Below are positions 25,785 through 35,204 of a stretch of DNA of 45,656 bases, one piece after another. Below the pieces are notes generated by a model, which searched no databases, was not told where the DNA came from, and was given only the letters and a program-made list of their open reading frames with translations. The position numbers and the translations under genes were made by a program. The DNA is from Acidobacteriota bacterium (GTDB lineage: Bacteria > Acidobacteriota > Terriglobia > Terriglobales > Acidobacteriaceae), in the NCBI GenBank assembly GCA_003225495.1, contig QIAJ01000109.1, positions 1 to 45,656 of the forward strand, read 5' to 3'. The stretch's first letter is position 1. The number at the start of each line of letters is the position of its first letter.

Positions 25785-27142
25785 CCCGCTATCTCCAGTT
25801 TTTTTGCGAGAAATCTTTCGATGAATCCGGTGTCGAATTTGCCGGCGCGAAATTCGGGATCGGCGAGGATGCGGCGATGGAGGGGAATCGTCGTATAGAT
25901 TCCTTCCACGATGAACATCTCGAGCGCGCGCGACATCCGGGAGATAGCTTCATTGCGGTCTTTGCCACGCACGATCAACTTCGCAATCAACGAGTCGTAG
26001 TATGGCGGGATCGTGCCTTCGGTGTAGGCGGCGGTATCGATGCGCACGCCGGTGCCGCCGGGAGGGTTGAAGGTGGTGATCTTGCCGGCCGAGGGCGTGA
26101 ATTTTTCGGGATGCTCGGCGTTGATGCGGCATTCGATGGCGTGTCCGCGATGGACGATCGGACCTTGCAGGACGTCGGCCAAGTTTGCTCCGGCGGCGAT
26201 CATGATCTGACTCTTGACGAGATCGACGTCGGTAACCATTTCGGTGACGGGATGCTCCACCTGGATGCGGGTATTCATCTCGATGAAGTGCAGACGGCGG
26301 TCCTGGTCCATAAGGAACTCAACGGTGCCGGCGTTTTGATAGCCCACTGCGCTGAGAGTTTTGCTGAGTACCCCGCCGATCTGCTGGCGGAGTTCGGGAG
26401 TGACCTGCACGGAGGGAGATTCTTCCAGTAACTTCTGATGGCGGCGCTGGATTGAGCACTCGCGCTCTCCGAGGCTGACGACATTTCCATGCTCGTCGGC
26501 CAGCACCTGGAATTCGATGTGGCGCGGGTTCTCGACGTACTTCTCCATGTAGAGGTCGCCATTGCCGAATGCTTTGGAGGCTTCGGACTGCGCTTGTTGG
26601 TAAAGTGTAGGCAAGTCGTCTTCGTTGCGAACGATGCGCATGCCGCGCCCACCGCCTCCGGCGGAAGCCTTGATGATTACGGGAAAGCCGACTTGGCGGG
26701 CCCATTCCATGGCCTCGGCATCGGTGGCAACCACGCCGTCGGAGCCTGGGAGAATCGGCACGCCGTGCTTCTTCATGGCGGCGCGTGCCTTTTCTTTTTC
26801 TCCCATCAGGCGAATGACTTCGGGCGGCGGCCCAATGAACTTGATGCCGCAGCTCGCACAAACTTCGGCGAAGTTGGCATTTTCGGAAAGCAGGCCATAG
26901 CCGGGATGGATCGCATCCACATTGGCGATTTCGGCGGCGCTGATGACTGCGGGAATATTCAGATAACTCAGACCAAGCTGCGGAGGACCGATGCAGATCG
27001 CTTCGTCCGCAAAGCGGACGTGCAGCGAGTTGCGGTCGGCTTCACTGTAAATCGCGACCGCACGAATGCCCAGTTCCTTGCACGCACAGATAACGCGCAG
27101 AGCAATCTCGCCGCGATTAGCTACCAGGATCTTCTTAAACAT
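25781..27142 (-). CDS. accC: Acetyl-CoA carboxylase, biotin carboxylase subunit
   Basis: 453-residue ATP-grasp enzyme that carboxylates biotin on BCCP as the first half of malonyl-CoA synthesis. Family marks: N-terminal [31 protein letters not shown], the glycine loop [31 protein letters not shown], and the catalytic [13 protein letters not shown]. Full length is normal. It follows accB on the same strand with an 83-base gap that contains a heptamer repeat array just before the ATG. No Shine-Dalgarno sequence is evident. Its stop overlaps the GTG of the next gene. Confidence 0.97.
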   Translation of the reverse strand: MFKKILVANRGEIALRVICACKELGIRAVAIYSEADRNSLHVRFADEAICIGPPQLGLSYLNIPAVISAAEIANVDAIHPGYGLLSENANFAEVCASCGIKFIGPPPEVIRLMGEKEKARAAMKKHGVPILPGSDGVVATDAEAMEWARQVGFPVIIKASAGGGGRGMRIVRNEDDLPTLYQQAQSEASKAFGNGDLYMEKYVENPRHIEFQVLADEHGNVVSLGERECSIQRRHQKLLEESPSVQVTPELRQQIGGVLSKTLSAVGYQNAGTVEFLMDQDRRLHFIEMNTRIQVEHPVTEMVTDVDLVKSQIMIAAGANLADVLQGPIVHRGHAIECRINAEHPEKFTPSAGKITTFNPPGGTGVRIDTAAYTEGTIPPYYDSLIAKLIVRGKDRNEAISRMSRALEMFIVEGIYTTIPLHRRILADPEFRAGKFDTGFIERFLAKKLEIAG

Positions 27143-27150
27143 GAGGTAAA

Positions 27151-27178
27151 GGTCTCAGGTCTCAGGTCACAGGTGTCG
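27151..27178. repeat. Heptamer array upstream of accC
   Basis: GGTCTCA, GGTCTCA, GGTCACA, GGTGTCG in direct succession. It begins nine bases before the accC ATG (which is on the minus strand), so it would form the immediate 5' leader of accC. Confidence 0.85.
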
Positions 27179-27225
27179 GGAAAACCTAGCGGAGCAGGCA
27201 GCATCGGCTTTCCTGAGCTGCGACA

Positions 27226-27720
27226 CTACTTTCCCGGCCGGACTGTAAACAGTTCCTGTCCGTATTCGATGGGCTGACCGTTGGTGACGAGCTTCTTCAC
27301 GATTTCGCCGGCTACATCGCATTCAATTTCGTTCATGAGCTTCATGGCCTCTACGATACAGAGGACCTGGCCAACTTCCACGCGGTCGCCGGATTTGATG
27401 AAGGGCGGCGCTCCGGGCGAGGGCGCTTCATAAAAAGTGCCGACGATCGGGGAGCGCACGATGTGCAGGGCTTCTTCAGGCGCAGGCGGCGGAGCGGGCT
27501 CCGGAGCGGCACGAGAAGCGGCGGCCGGAGCGGCTTGTGCGGTCGCGAGGATCGGCGCCGCAGCGGCCGCGTGCACCGCGAAGTAACGCGGGTCGGGCGA
27601 ATGCCCAGGTTCGGCGGCGCGCTTGATCTTTATTTTGACATCGCCGCGTTCGAGTTCGAATTCGGCAATATCCTTTTCAATTAAGAACTCAATGAGTTCC
27701 TTCAGCTCTTTTTGATTCAT
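27226..27720 (-). CDS. accB: Biotin carboxyl carrier protein of acetyl-CoA carboxylase
   Basis: 164 residues. An N-terminal helix ([21 protein letters not shown]) is followed by a flexible Ala/Pro linker (about 50-82) and a biotinyl-lipoyl domain (about 87-164) with EAMKLMNE; Lys127 is the biotinylated lysine. It carries carboxybiotin from AccC to the carboxyltransferase. ATG 27720 was chosen because BCCP begins with this MNxKE helix. The open frame extends 42 codons upstream, but that part reads through a GGCGGG/CCCGCC hairpin and is not conserved-looking. It lies between pepQ and accC. Confidence 0.95.
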   Translation of the reverse strand: MNQKELKELIEFLIEKDIAEFELERGDVKIKIKRAAEPGHSPDPRYFAVHAAAAAPILATAQAAPAAASRAAPEPAPPPAPEEALHIVRSPIVGTFYEAPSPGAPPFIKSGDRVEVGQVLCIVEAMKLMNEIECDVAGEIVKKLVTNGQPIEYGQELFTVRPGK

Positions 27721-27797
27721 CGTAAGTGGCGGGTTCCGTTTTAAACGTCCCGCCGTTGGCGCAGCGGGGACCGGGATGCGTTTCCGCTCCGGCAAGC

Positions 27798-28886
27798 TTA
27801 CCTGATAATAATGAGTTCCTTGTCGGTGGGCGTCAGCACTTCGCAACCGGTTGCGGTGACAACGACCACGTCTTCGATTCTTACGCCTTGCTTCCCGGGA
27901 ATATAAGCGCCAGGCTCGATCGTAATCACCATGCCCGGTTGCAGCAACTGCGACTGAGCTGAGGCCAGGCGCGGCGCCTCATGAATCTCTAATCCTAAAC
28001 CATGCCCGGTGGAATGGCTAAAGTACTGGGCTAAGCCATGCTTCTTTAAGACTTTGCGGGCCGCTGCGTCAACGGAATCAGCGGTGACTCCGGAACGAAC
28101 TTGAGCAATTGCAGCTTGCTGAGCTTCCAGCACAGCCTGATACATTCTTCGAGCATCTCCTGCCGGAGAGCCGACGTGCACTGTGCGAGTGCGGTCCGAA
28201 CAATAACCGGCGAGTATAACACCGAAGTCGCAGAGGACGAATCCGCGGCGCGGAATGCGGGCTTCGGAGGCGCGACCGTGAACGACGGCTGACCGCTTTC
28301 CGGCGGCGATGATGGTCGAGAACGACATACCTTCGGCCCCGGAACGGCGCGCTGCGAACTCCATCGCGGCGGCGACTTCCACTTCTTTCAAGCCGGGTCG
28401 AATTTTTCTGCGCGCGATTTGGAAGAGGCTGGCGCCCAGTTTGATGGCGGCGCGGATGCGGCGGATTTCTTCGCGGTCCTTGATCATGCGCGCGCGCTCG
28501 ATCAGAGGAGGCGCGGAGATTAGTTTCCACTTCCCTCTCAGAATTGTGGGGATCTGGTCGCGCTGGCTGATGGTGACTGACTGCGGTTCGAGGCCGAGTT
28601 TTTGTGCGGTTCTGGTGCGAGTTCCAGCGAGGAACTCTGCGGCGGCGAGCAGCGGAGACTTGCGGGCGATCACTATTTTCGCGCTCGAGACTTCTTCGCG
28701 GGCCTGCGTGCGATAGCGGCCGTCGGTAAAGAGGGTCGCACTATGATCGTTAATCAGCAGAATCCCTGCGCTGCCGGTGAAGCCAGACAGGTAACGGATG
28801 TTTGGGAGATGGGTTACGAGGAACCAGTCCAGCTTGTGTTCTGGAAGCACAGCTTGCAGACGGCGCAGGCGGCCAGAGTGATCCAT
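27798..28886 (-). CDS. pepQ: Xaa-Pro aminopeptidase/dipeptidase (M24B)
   Basis: 362-residue cytoplasmic metallopeptidase that removes residues preceding proline. An N-terminal creatinase-like domain (about 1-130) with [14 protein letters not shown] is followed by a pita-bread M24 domain. Metal ligands are visible: Asp in [18 protein letters not shown] (two Asp), His in [13 protein letters not shown], Glu in [13 protein letters not shown] and Glu in [10 protein letters not shown]. It leads the accB-accC set on the minus strand. Start ATG gives [11 protein letters not shown], normal for the family. Confidence 0.93.
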   Translation of the reverse strand: MDHSGRLRRLQAVLPEHKLDWFLVTHLPNIRYLSGFTGSAGILLINDHSATLFTDGRYRTQAREEVSSAKIVIARKSPLLAAAEFLAGTRTRTAQKLGLEPQSVTISQRDQIPTILRGKWKLISAPPLIERARMIKDREEIRRIRAAIKLGASLFQIARRKIRPGLKEVEVAAAMEFAARRSGAEGMSFSTIIAAGKRSAVVHGRASEARIPRRGFVLCDFGVILAGYCSDRTRTVHVGSPAGDARRMYQAVLEAQQAAIAQVRSGVTADSVDAAARKVLKKHGLAQYFSHSTGHGLGLEIHEAPRLASAQSQLLQPGMVITIEPGAYIPGKQGVRIEDVVVVTATGCEVLTPTDKELIIIR

Positions 28887-28978
28887 GGGAAAAAGTTTAG
28901 CAGGAAGGATGCTACCAGCTACGAGCCGGGGCCACGAGGGATCGATTCAAGCTTGGCGCCCGAAGCGAGTCAGCTCAG

Positions 28979-29030
28979 CCAAAAACAAAACCGCCGGCTG
29001 TCTCGACTGTTTTTTCGAGAAAGCCGGCGG
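28979..29030 (-). terminator. Strong intrinsic terminator after pilQ
   Basis: Read on the minus strand, arms CCGCCGGCT / AGCCGGCGG (28991-28999 and 29022-29030) enclose a further TCTCGA/TCGAGA stem. The stem is followed by TTTTGTTTTT. It sits 21 bases after the pilQ stop and separates the pilus operon from pepQ-accBC. Confidence 0.9.
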
Positions 29031-29051
29031 TCGTGGCTGCTTCAACTTCTG

Positions 29052-31151
29052 TTATGTCTGAATAATGCGCGGCGTGATGAAGAAGATCAGCTCCTGGTTG
29101 GAAGTTGATACTTGGCGCCGTTTGAACAGGTTGCCGAGGTACGGAATATCGCCGAGCAACGGTACCTGAGAAATATTCAGAGAGTTTTGGGTTTGGATCA
29201 CGCCGCCGATCACGACGGTACCGCCGTCGGTGACGAGGACTTGCGTGGTCGCTTGTTGAGTAATCAAAGTCGGGTTGCCTTGTACCTGGCGTCCAAAGTC
29301 AGGCGTGGTGTTTTCCACGTCGACGTTGAGGAAGATTGTTCCTTCCGACGTAATCTGGGGAGTGACGGTGAGGCGCAAGAAAGCGTCAACGTAGGTCACG
29401 GTCGGCGGACCGCCCAACTGAGCCTGCGTCACGATCGGCACGCGAACGCCTTGCTTCACGATTGCCTGAATGTTGTTCTGCGTAACGACCCGCGGACGGG
29501 AAAGAATCTTCAGGAGACCGCGTGATTCCGCCAAGGAGAGCAGAAAATCGATCCGCATGTTATTGGTGGCGTTCACGAACTGGAAGCCGCTCGTCGGCTG
29601 GGTAAGACCCAGGTTCGAGAACAGCGGGATCTGCGACCCGCTTGTTCCGCTACCCGTCACGATGTAGAGAGGATTCGGAACAAAACCGTTGCTGACAACC
29701 GTTGGCGTGGTTCCACCCCCCTGGACGCCGCTGATGGCAGTCGGTCCGTTGCCCCAGCCAAAGCCGAGCTGTGTACCGATGTCACGGGCGAAGCTGCGGG
29801 TGGAGGCTACGACGCGGGCTTCGATTTCAACTTCCTGCGTCTTGCGATCCATCTGCTGGATCAACCGGTCAACCTGCGGCAGAACCGCGGGTATATCAGA
29901 GATGATCAGAGCGTTGGTGCGGTCATCAGAAACGACATCGCCGCGTTGAGTCAGGAATTTCTTGATCGTGGGCACTACGTCCTTGGAGTGGGCGTAGCTG
30001 AGAAAGCGGGTGATCGTGACCTTGTCGACCGCGAGTGCTTCCGCTTCGATCTGTGCACGCCGGTTTTCAGCTTCTTTCTTCAACGTTTCCACGGTTGCGA
30101 TGCGGAGCACGTTCCCTTCGAGCTGGCGGGACAGATCGTTGTTCTTGAGGACGATGTCGAGAGCCTGGTCCCACGGAACGTCATCGAGGACGATGGTCAA
30201 GTTGCCGTGCACGTTGGGATCAAGAACGACGTTCAGTCCACTGATCTCGTGGACGAGGCGGAAGAAATCTTTCAGGTCGACATCCTTGAGATTGACCGAG
30301 ATCGGCTCGCCCGTGTACTTGGGGCCGTTGCTGGCCGAGGATTGCGACATCTGGGCTTTTTGCTCGGCTGCGAGGTTCACAGCGGGCTGAATAGCCGGGC
30401 CGTTGCCAGCATCCTGCCTCATGGCGGCATGAGTTGTGCTGACAGCGACGAGTTCGGTGGCGGTCTTGTCGGCAAAGCGCTCGGCGGCTCCCTGAGCTTT
30501 TACTGCGGGCTCGACCGGAGGAGCAGCCTTGTCGTCTTTGGCGGCAACTTTGTCATCCTTGGCGGCATAGCTGGGCTCGACGAAAGCGAAGTCCACTGGC
30601 TTGGCCGGAGGCTGTGCTGAAGCCGCGGCAGGGGCCGGTTTGTTCGCCGATGTCGTTACTGTTGCCGATGCCTGCACCAGTTTCGGCGCGGGGCTAGCGG
30701 CAGCGGTCCGAACGCCAGGCGCGGCAGCATGCTTCGCGACCGTGCCATCCTGAATCTTTAACGTGAAGTGGCCGTCATTGCCGGCGACCAACTCGGATTG
30801 ATGAGCTGCATCGAGGTCCACCACCACGCGGGTCATGGGAGGAACCTGGCCGTTCATGCCGATGCGCACCGTCTTGACGCCGTCTTTGCCGACGCTGATC
30901 AGGTGCTGTCCCGTGGCCATGACGGTGTTGGGAATGTCAACGACGATGCGCGCCGGGGAGTCGAGCGTCGTCACCTTGGGCGCAGCGCCTTTGGCCGTGA
31001 ACTCGACACGCAGGCCGTCCTGGCTGTGCGCCACCTCGAGCCGCTGCAAAGCGGAGGCCGTGGCCACCCCTTTACCCGGCATGTCAGCCGCAGCCGCGAT
31101 CAGCACGAACGCCAGCAGCGGAAGAATGAGACCCAGCAATTGCTTTCGCAT
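29052..31151 (-). CDS. pilQ: Type IV pilus secretin PilQ
   Basis: 699-residue outer-membrane secretin through which type IV pili extrude. Signal peptide at the N-terminus; AMIN domain (about 40-135, SPARIVVDIPNTVMATGQ); Ala/Lys/Pro linker (about 140-280); secretin short domain (about 290-360, INLKDVDLKDFFRLVHEISGLNVVLDPNV-like core); N-domain (about 385-450); and secretin pore domain with VPIVTQAQ, VLVTDGGTVVIGGV and the closing VPLLGDIPYLGNLFK. ATG 31151 follows GGGGAG by seven bases; an ATG five codons upstream lies within that site. Last gene of the pilM-N-O-P-Q operon. Confidence 0.95.
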   Translation of the reverse strand: MRKQLLGLILPLLAFVLIAAAADMPGKGVATASALQRLEVAHSQDGLRVEFTAKGAAPKVTTLDSPARIVVDIPNTVMATGQHLISVGKDGVKTVRIGMNGQVPPMTRVVVDLDAAHQSELVAGNDGHFTLKIQDGTVAKHAAAPGVRTAAASPAPKLVQASATVTTSANKPAPAAASAQPPAKPVDFAFVEPSYAAKDDKVAAKDDKAAPPVEPAVKAQGAAERFADKTATELVAVSTTHAAMRQDAGNGPAIQPAVNLAAEQKAQMSQSSASNGPKYTGEPISVNLKDVDLKDFFRLVHEISGLNVVLDPNVHGNLTIVLDDVPWDQALDIVLKNNDLSRQLEGNVLRIATVETLKKEAENRRAQIEAEALAVDKVTITRFLSYAHSKDVVPTIKKFLTQRGDVVSDDRTNALIISDIPAVLPQVDRLIQQMDRKTQEVEIEARVVASTRSFARDIGTQLGFGWGNGPTAISGVQGGGTTPTVVSNGFVPNPLYIVTGSGTSGSQIPLFSNLGLTQPTSGFQFVNATNNMRIDFLLSLAESRGLLKILSRPRVVTQNNIQAIVKQGVRVPIVTQAQLGGPPTVTYVDAFLRLTVTPQITSEGTIFLNVDVENTTPDFGRQVQGNPTLITQQATTQVLVTDGGTVVIGGVIQTQNSLNISQVPLLGDIPYLGNLFKRRQVSTSNQELIFFITPRIIQT

Positions 31152-31214
31152 TTCGTATCTCCCCATCGGAGGCTGTTTCGCCTCCCTATATTTCTTCGAT
31201 CTCAGAAACCTGGC

Positions 31215-32285
31215 CTAGACGGCCGGGGTCGTAAGCTTTTTCACCACTTCGCGCGTAAACGTCTTACCCAACCGATCCTGCATCGTTTCCTTGAAAATGA
31301 CGGAATCGCCCGTGATCTTGACGACGTAGCCGTCAAACACCGGATCGTTTTCCCGCAGGAAGTACGCCTTATTCAAACTGTTGGTCACCACCGCGATGAA
31401 TCCGCTATCGGAGTGAACCACTCCGCGCAGATTGATGGCGCCGATTTCCAGACACTTCTTTCCAGTGCTGCATCCAGACCCGCCGGTGTGACTGACAACG
31501 GGACTGATAAAGGGATCGCGCTTGCCTGACATGCTCCACTTCTTGTCCTGAGCATCTTTCACGGCATCGTCGTCGCTGGCTTTTTCGTCAGCCTGCTCTG
31601 AACCGGTTGAGCTGGTAGAACTCGATGCTGGCGCGGACGGGCTAGCCTTTGCTGCAGTCTCCTTCTTAGGAGTTGCCGCAACTTTCGCGGCCGCGGCTTC
31701 TTTCTTCGGGGCGATCGACTTGACTGTGAGCTTCGTCGCCGGGGCGGCACTGACAGGTTTCTTCGGAGCAAACGGCGCTGCCGACTTCGACGTCGTGGAA
31801 GTGGAAACAGCCTTTGGCGTAGGAGTGGGCGCGGCCGTAGTGGCCTTGGCCGGAGTCCCAGTGGCCTTGGGCATCGCAGTAGCGGACTTCACCGGCGCGA
31901 CGCTAATCTTGGTTGAACCCGTGTTGCTCTTGGCCGGGACGACACTTGCCTTGGCCGGGGCGATATTCGACTTCGCTGCCGTGCTGGCCTTCGGCGTTGT
32001 GGTGGGTTTGGCCGAAACCGTGGTGACTTTCACCGGAGCAACAGTGACCTTCGCAGTAGTCGAACTGGTCTTGGTTGGTGCCGCGCTGGACTTCGTTGAA
32101 GGGGCAGAGGCATGCGAGTCTTTCGCAGCTGTCGGTTTGACGCCGAGCGCTTCATTGGACGCAGCGGTCTTGCCCTGCTGGACCGTTTCCATCTTGGCGC
32201 GCGTGCTCTGAATGATCTCGGGACTCTGCGCCCAGGCCATGCCCGCGGCCAGTGTGCAAACGAGAATGCCGGTCGTCCGCTTCAT
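31215..32285 (-). CDS. pilP: PilP-like pilus assembly protein with long Lys/Ala/Thr/Pro linker
   Basis: 356 residues. Signal peptide MKRTTGILVCTLAAGMAWAQ (signal peptidase I type; no lipobox, unlike classical PilP). A low-complexity region of about 190 residues (about 50-240) follows, made of short Ala-Pro-Ala-Lys / Thr-Pro-Lys units. The C-terminal PilP domain (about 262-356) has KRDPFISPVV, LRGVV, VVTNSLNKAYFLRENDPVFDGYVVKI. PilP joins the PilNO inner-membrane platform to the PilQ secretin. The linker would let the anchor span the periplasm. The frame is open upstream, but the chosen ATG gives the signal peptide. It sits between pilO and pilQ. Confidence 0.85.
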   Translation of the reverse strand: MKRTTGILVCTLAAGMAWAQSPEIIQSTRAKMETVQQGKTAASNEALGVKPTAAKDSHASAPSTKSSAAPTKTSSTTAKVTVAPVKVTTVSAKPTTTPKASTAAKSNIAPAKASVVPAKSNTGSTKISVAPVKSATAMPKATGTPAKATTAAPTPTPKAVSTSTTSKSAAPFAPKKPVSAAPATKLTVKSIAPKKEAAAAKVAATPKKETAAKASPSAPASSSTSSTGSEQADEKASDDDAVKDAQDKKWSMSGKRDPFISPVVSHTGGSGCSTGKKCLEIGAINLRGVVHSDSGFIAVVTNSLNKAYFLRENDPVFDGYVVKITGDSVIFKETMQDRLGKTFTREVVKKLTTPAV

Positions 32286-32295
32286 CGTGTCCCCC

Positions 32296-32931
32296 TTATC
32301 TCTTTGCCGGTTGTCCCGGCTTGCCCGCCGCCGCTGCCGACGGATCCAGGTCATGACTGAAATATGTGGTCGTGACGCAGGTCGCAACCACGCTCTCATT
32401 AGGCGCATACTGATACGTCTTTTTCGCCTTGGCGTCGGACGGCTTACGAGTCGAGGCCAGCAGCAAATTATTGACGTTCACGATGCGCTCCAGCTTGCTT
32501 ACCCGGTCGAAGAATCCGAGCATCGAGTAGTACGGCCCATCGAGCTCGACTTCGAACGGGACTTCCGTATAAAAGTCTTTCGCGCTTACCGCCTTGGCGG
32601 TGTAGCGGCGGATTTCGATCCCCGCCTTGCGGGCTTCCCCGCTCACCATGCGCATGAAGTTATCCACTTCTTTCTCATCCGGCACGATGCGCCGCTCGAT
32701 CTCGAGCTGCTGCTTCAGGCTGGCCAGCTGACGTTCGATGTCGGCCAGCTTGGGTTTGTAAGCTTCCAGTTCGGCGTTCTCGCGCATCTTGGCCTGCAAT
32801 GAAACCTGCGCCGCCGCGTTTTCTTCGCGCTGGGATTTGAAGACGGTGTAATAGAGGGCTCCAGTGCCGATAACACCTGCCAGCACCAGCACGCCCAACA
32901 GCTTCACACCTGACAATTCACCGAAATTCAT
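32296..32931 (-). CDS. pilO: Type IV pilus inner-membrane protein PilO
   Basis: 211 residues. One membrane helix near the N-terminus (about 9-29), a coiled coil (about 35-80, Gln/Glu-rich), and a ferredoxin-like domain (about 95-190) with the VPFEVELDGPYYSMLGFFDRVSKLERIVNV pattern of PilO. It pairs with PilN in the alignment subcomplex. Its 10-base distance to pilP and 12-base distance to pilN show tight operon packing. Confidence 0.93.
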   Translation of the reverse strand: MNFGELSGVKLLGVLVLAGVIGTGALYYTVFKSQREENAAAQVSLQAKMRENAELEAYKPKLADIERQLASLKQQLEIERRIVPDEKEVDNFMRMVSGEARKAGIEIRRYTAKAVSAKDFYTEVPFEVELDGPYYSMLGFFDRVSKLERIVNVNNLLLASTRKPSDAKAKKTYQYAPNESVVATCVTTTYFSHDLDPSAAAAGKPGQPAKR

Positions 32932-32943
32932 AGCGTCCGCCTT

Positions 32944-33537
32944 TTACGACTTCGCCTTTTCGCAGGTCAGCGTGAATTGGAATGCTTGCATATCTTTGAT
33001 CTGCTCGTCCTGGATGCTTTCCTTGATTTCAATAGTCCGGAAGGCGCCAGTCTTCTGCAGGTTGGAAATCAGATTCGCTACGGCATCGTTGCTCAGGGCC
33101 ATGCCGTCAATCGCGACATTGGCGCCCTGGTCCTGCAAGCTGTTCAGCCACACAGCTTCTGTGCCGTTCACGGTCTCGCCAATCATGGCCAGCAGGTTGA
33201 CTGGTCCAGTTTGGTTGTTGCGCAGGTTGTCGATGACGTCGACGCGACGCTTGTAGGCATCGGCCTGTCTTTGGCGCTCGAGATAGCGTGCCTTGATGTC
33301 GGCGAGTTCGCGGTTTTTCTGTTCCGCCACCCGCATTTTGACGGCGATCGATTTCTTTTCGCTGTCGAGCCGGTACCAATACCCGGCGTTAAAGAGACCA
33401 AAGACGACGAGCACGGCCGCCACTTGCAGCATCGGCGAACCGCCACCGCCACCGCTTTCGAACGACGGCATGCTGACGGCGGCGCCCTTCTTGCCGCTCT
33501 TCGGTTTCGGAGCACCCAGCAGATTGATTCGGATCAT
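32944..33537 (-). CDS. pilN: Type IV pilus inner-membrane protein PilN
   Basis: 197 residues. Begins MIRINLLG, the conserved cytoplasmic motif by which PilN binds PilM. A Gly-rich patch is followed by one membrane helix (about 35-55), a coiled coil (about 60-105), and a periplasmic ferredoxin-like domain. The start overlaps the pilM stop by four bases (ATGA), so the two are coupled. Confidence 0.93.
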   Translation of the reverse strand: MIRINLLGAPKPKSGKKGAAVSMPSFESGGGGGSPMLQVAAVLVVFGLFNAGYWYRLDSEKKSIAVKMRVAEQKNRELADIKARYLERQRQADAYKRRVDVIDNLRNNQTGPVNLLAMIGETVNGTEAVWLNSLQDQGANVAIDGMALSNDAVANLISNLQKTGAFRTIEIKESIQDEQIKDMQAFQFTLTCEKAKS

Positions 33538-34577
33538 AGCTTGTCAAAACTCCTCAGGGCCAAACCCACGGCCACTGCTAACTGACCGGCATTCTGTTCC
33601 ACCAGTTCCGCTGCCGGCCCATCGACGGGCGCCAGCACTTTCTGGAACGGATTGAACAGTTCCACCGGCATGGAGAATTCCTGGCGTAACGCTTCCACCA
33701 GACCCGGAACCTTGGCCGAACCGCCGGCCAGGTAAATTTTTTCGATATGCTCGCCCGCCGCGCTGGCGCGGAAGAAGTCAAACGTCTTCTGAATTTCGAG
33801 GACGATGATTTCAGTGACCTGCTGCAGGATCGGCGTCTTGGCATCGTCGTGCACGGTGCCGACCTTGCGGCCCAGCTTCAGCGACTCGGCATCGTCGAAG
33901 CTTAGGTCGAGTTCCTTTTGCAGCGAGTCGGTGTACTGATGTCCGCCCACCGAAACGTCGCGCGGGAACAACGGCGTCGTGCCTTTGACGATGTTGATGT
34001 TCATCACACTCGCGCCCAGATTGAGCAGCGCGACCACCTGGGTGGGGGCGGGCTCATAGTTGTACTCGTAGCAGTTCTGGAGAGCGAGCGCATCGATGTC
34101 CACAATAGCGGGTGTTTTGCCGGCCATCGAGAGTACGTTGGTGTAGTTGAGAATCTTGTCCTTCTTGACGGCGACCAGCAGAACGTCCATCTGCGGATTG
34201 GTGGCGTCGTCGGAAAGAATCTGATAATCGAGATTCACGTCGGCGAGATCGAAAGGAATGTGCTGCGCGGCTTCCTTCTGAATCGTGTCCGCCAATTCCT
34301 GGTCGCTCATGGACGGCAGCGAAATTTTCTTTACGATCACGGAGTGACCGCTGACCGCGGTGGCCACGGCCTTGGCTTTGATCTCGGTATCGGTGAACAG
34401 TTTCGCAATCGCGCTTGAAACGGTCCCCGAGTCGACGATCATAGAATCCACGACAATGTCGGGAGCGATCGGTTCCAGGCCGAGATGCGCCACTTCGATA
34501 CCTTGGCGCGTCTTTCGGAGCTCGACCGCCTTGATGCTCGAGGAGCCTACATCCAGCCCAACAATCGTCTTCGAGAT
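33534..34577 (-). CDS. pilM: Type IV pilus ATPase-like protein PilM, non-canonical start
   Basis: Actin-like cytoplasmic protein of the pilus platform. The phosphate-1 motif VGLDVGSSSIKAVEL lies at its N-terminus and must be part of the protein, yet no ATG, GTG or TTG precedes it in frame. After the in-frame TAA (34587-34589) the only codons before the motif are Gly, Cys, Arg, ATC, Ser, Lys, Thr, ATT. I place the start at ATC (34577), which has AAGG seven bases upstream; ATT (34565) is the other candidate. A GTG at 34493 would remove the phosphate-binding loop. The front overlaps the end of the HTH gene by about 30 bases. The exact start is uncertain; the family is not. Confidence 0.8.
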   Translation of the reverse strand: MSKTIVGLDVGSSSIKAVELRKTRQGIEVAHLGLEPIAPDIVVDSMIVDSGTVSSAIAKLFTDTEIKAKAVATAVSGHSVIVKKISLPSMSDQELADTIQKEAAQHIPFDLADVNLDYQILSDDATNPQMDVLLVAVKKDKILNYTNVLSMAGKTPAIVDIDALALQNCYEYNYEPAPTQVVALLNLGASVMNINIVKGTTPLFPRDVSVGGHQYTDSLQKELDLSFDDAESLKLGRKVGTVHDDAKTPILQQVTEIIVLEIQKTFDFFRASAAGEHIEKIYLAGGSAKVPGLVEALRQEFSMPVELFNPFQKVLAPVDGPAAELVEQNAGQLAVAVGLALRSFDKL

Positions 34578-34804
34578 CCGGCAGCCTTAACAGCTGCTCT
34601 GGGTTTCTTCTTGCCCCGCGGTTCCACTTCCATGGACTTTTCTTCCATCCACTGATCCAGCTTCGATTTTTTGAAGCGCCAGCGATTGCCCAATTTAAAC
34701 GCGGGAATCTTTTGCTCGTTCACATACTTGTAGAGTGTGTCCGGACTGACTCCCAGGTACTGCGAAGCCTGGCGAATGTTCATCACTTCTCGTGAGTCGG
34801 CCAT
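34547..34804 (-). CDS. BldC/excisionase-family DNA-binding protein
   Basis: 85-residue protein with a MerR-like/excisionase helix-turn-helix (about 6-48): VMNIRQASQYLGVSPDTLYKYV, then KIPAFKLGNRWRF. A basic Lys/Arg tail follows. ATG 34804 is preceded by GGGGAA at eight bases. A GTG six codons upstream lies in that site. It leads the pilM-N-O-P-Q operon and overlaps pilM, so it is co-transcribed and may regulate pilus genes; that is inference from position. No integrase or phage gene is adjacent, which speaks against a true excisionase. Confidence 0.82.
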   Translation of the reverse strand: MADSREVMNIRQASQYLGVSPDTLYKYVNEQKIPAFKLGNRWRFKKSKLDQWMEEKSMEVEPRGKKKPRAAVKAAGSRRRLLGWM

Positions 34805-34927
34805 ATTCGTTTCCCCTTCCACAGAATTCAGCTACTCAGCACAGCCTTCATTCCCGGCAACGCTGAGGAAATTGGGAGAACCAGTTCCTCGATCTGAATG
34901 CGTTCGAGTGAATTTTGGTGTGCTGAG

Positions 34928-34958
34928 CATATCTCAACCGTCAGGAGGGGCCTGTCAA
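34928..34958 (-). promoter_or_regulatory. Possible promoter of the pil operon
   Basis: On the minus strand a perfect TTGACA lies at 34958-34953. The -10 region 17 to 19 bases further is only a partial match (GATATG or GAGATA). It lies about 125 bases upstream of the HTH gene start. No other -35 consensus was found in the 640-base region ahead of the operon. Confidence 0.4.
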
Positions 34959-35204
34959 CGTGAATCTCCCGGTTTTGTTGGGTTTTATGGGTATTTTGTG
35001 GAATGAGGAAAAAGTGTAGTTGCTGTTTGCCGCTAGCAGTTGAGGTCTGAGAAGCGCATAACACTATAAGTGGGGGTGTTTACGCGAATGATGCCCCAGT
35101 CACCCCGTTCAGAGTAACCAAGGTACTAGAGACGGTACGGAAGTACTTGAACGTGCGCGCAAACCCTTCAGAATCTGCGCCAAAAATGGAATCGTCGCGC
35201 GTGA

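Noticed and set aside
34547..34804. Phage excisionase as evidence of a prophage at the pil operon
   Set aside because: The HTH family also includes BldC-type regulators; no phage gene is adjacent and the gene is embedded in the pil operon.
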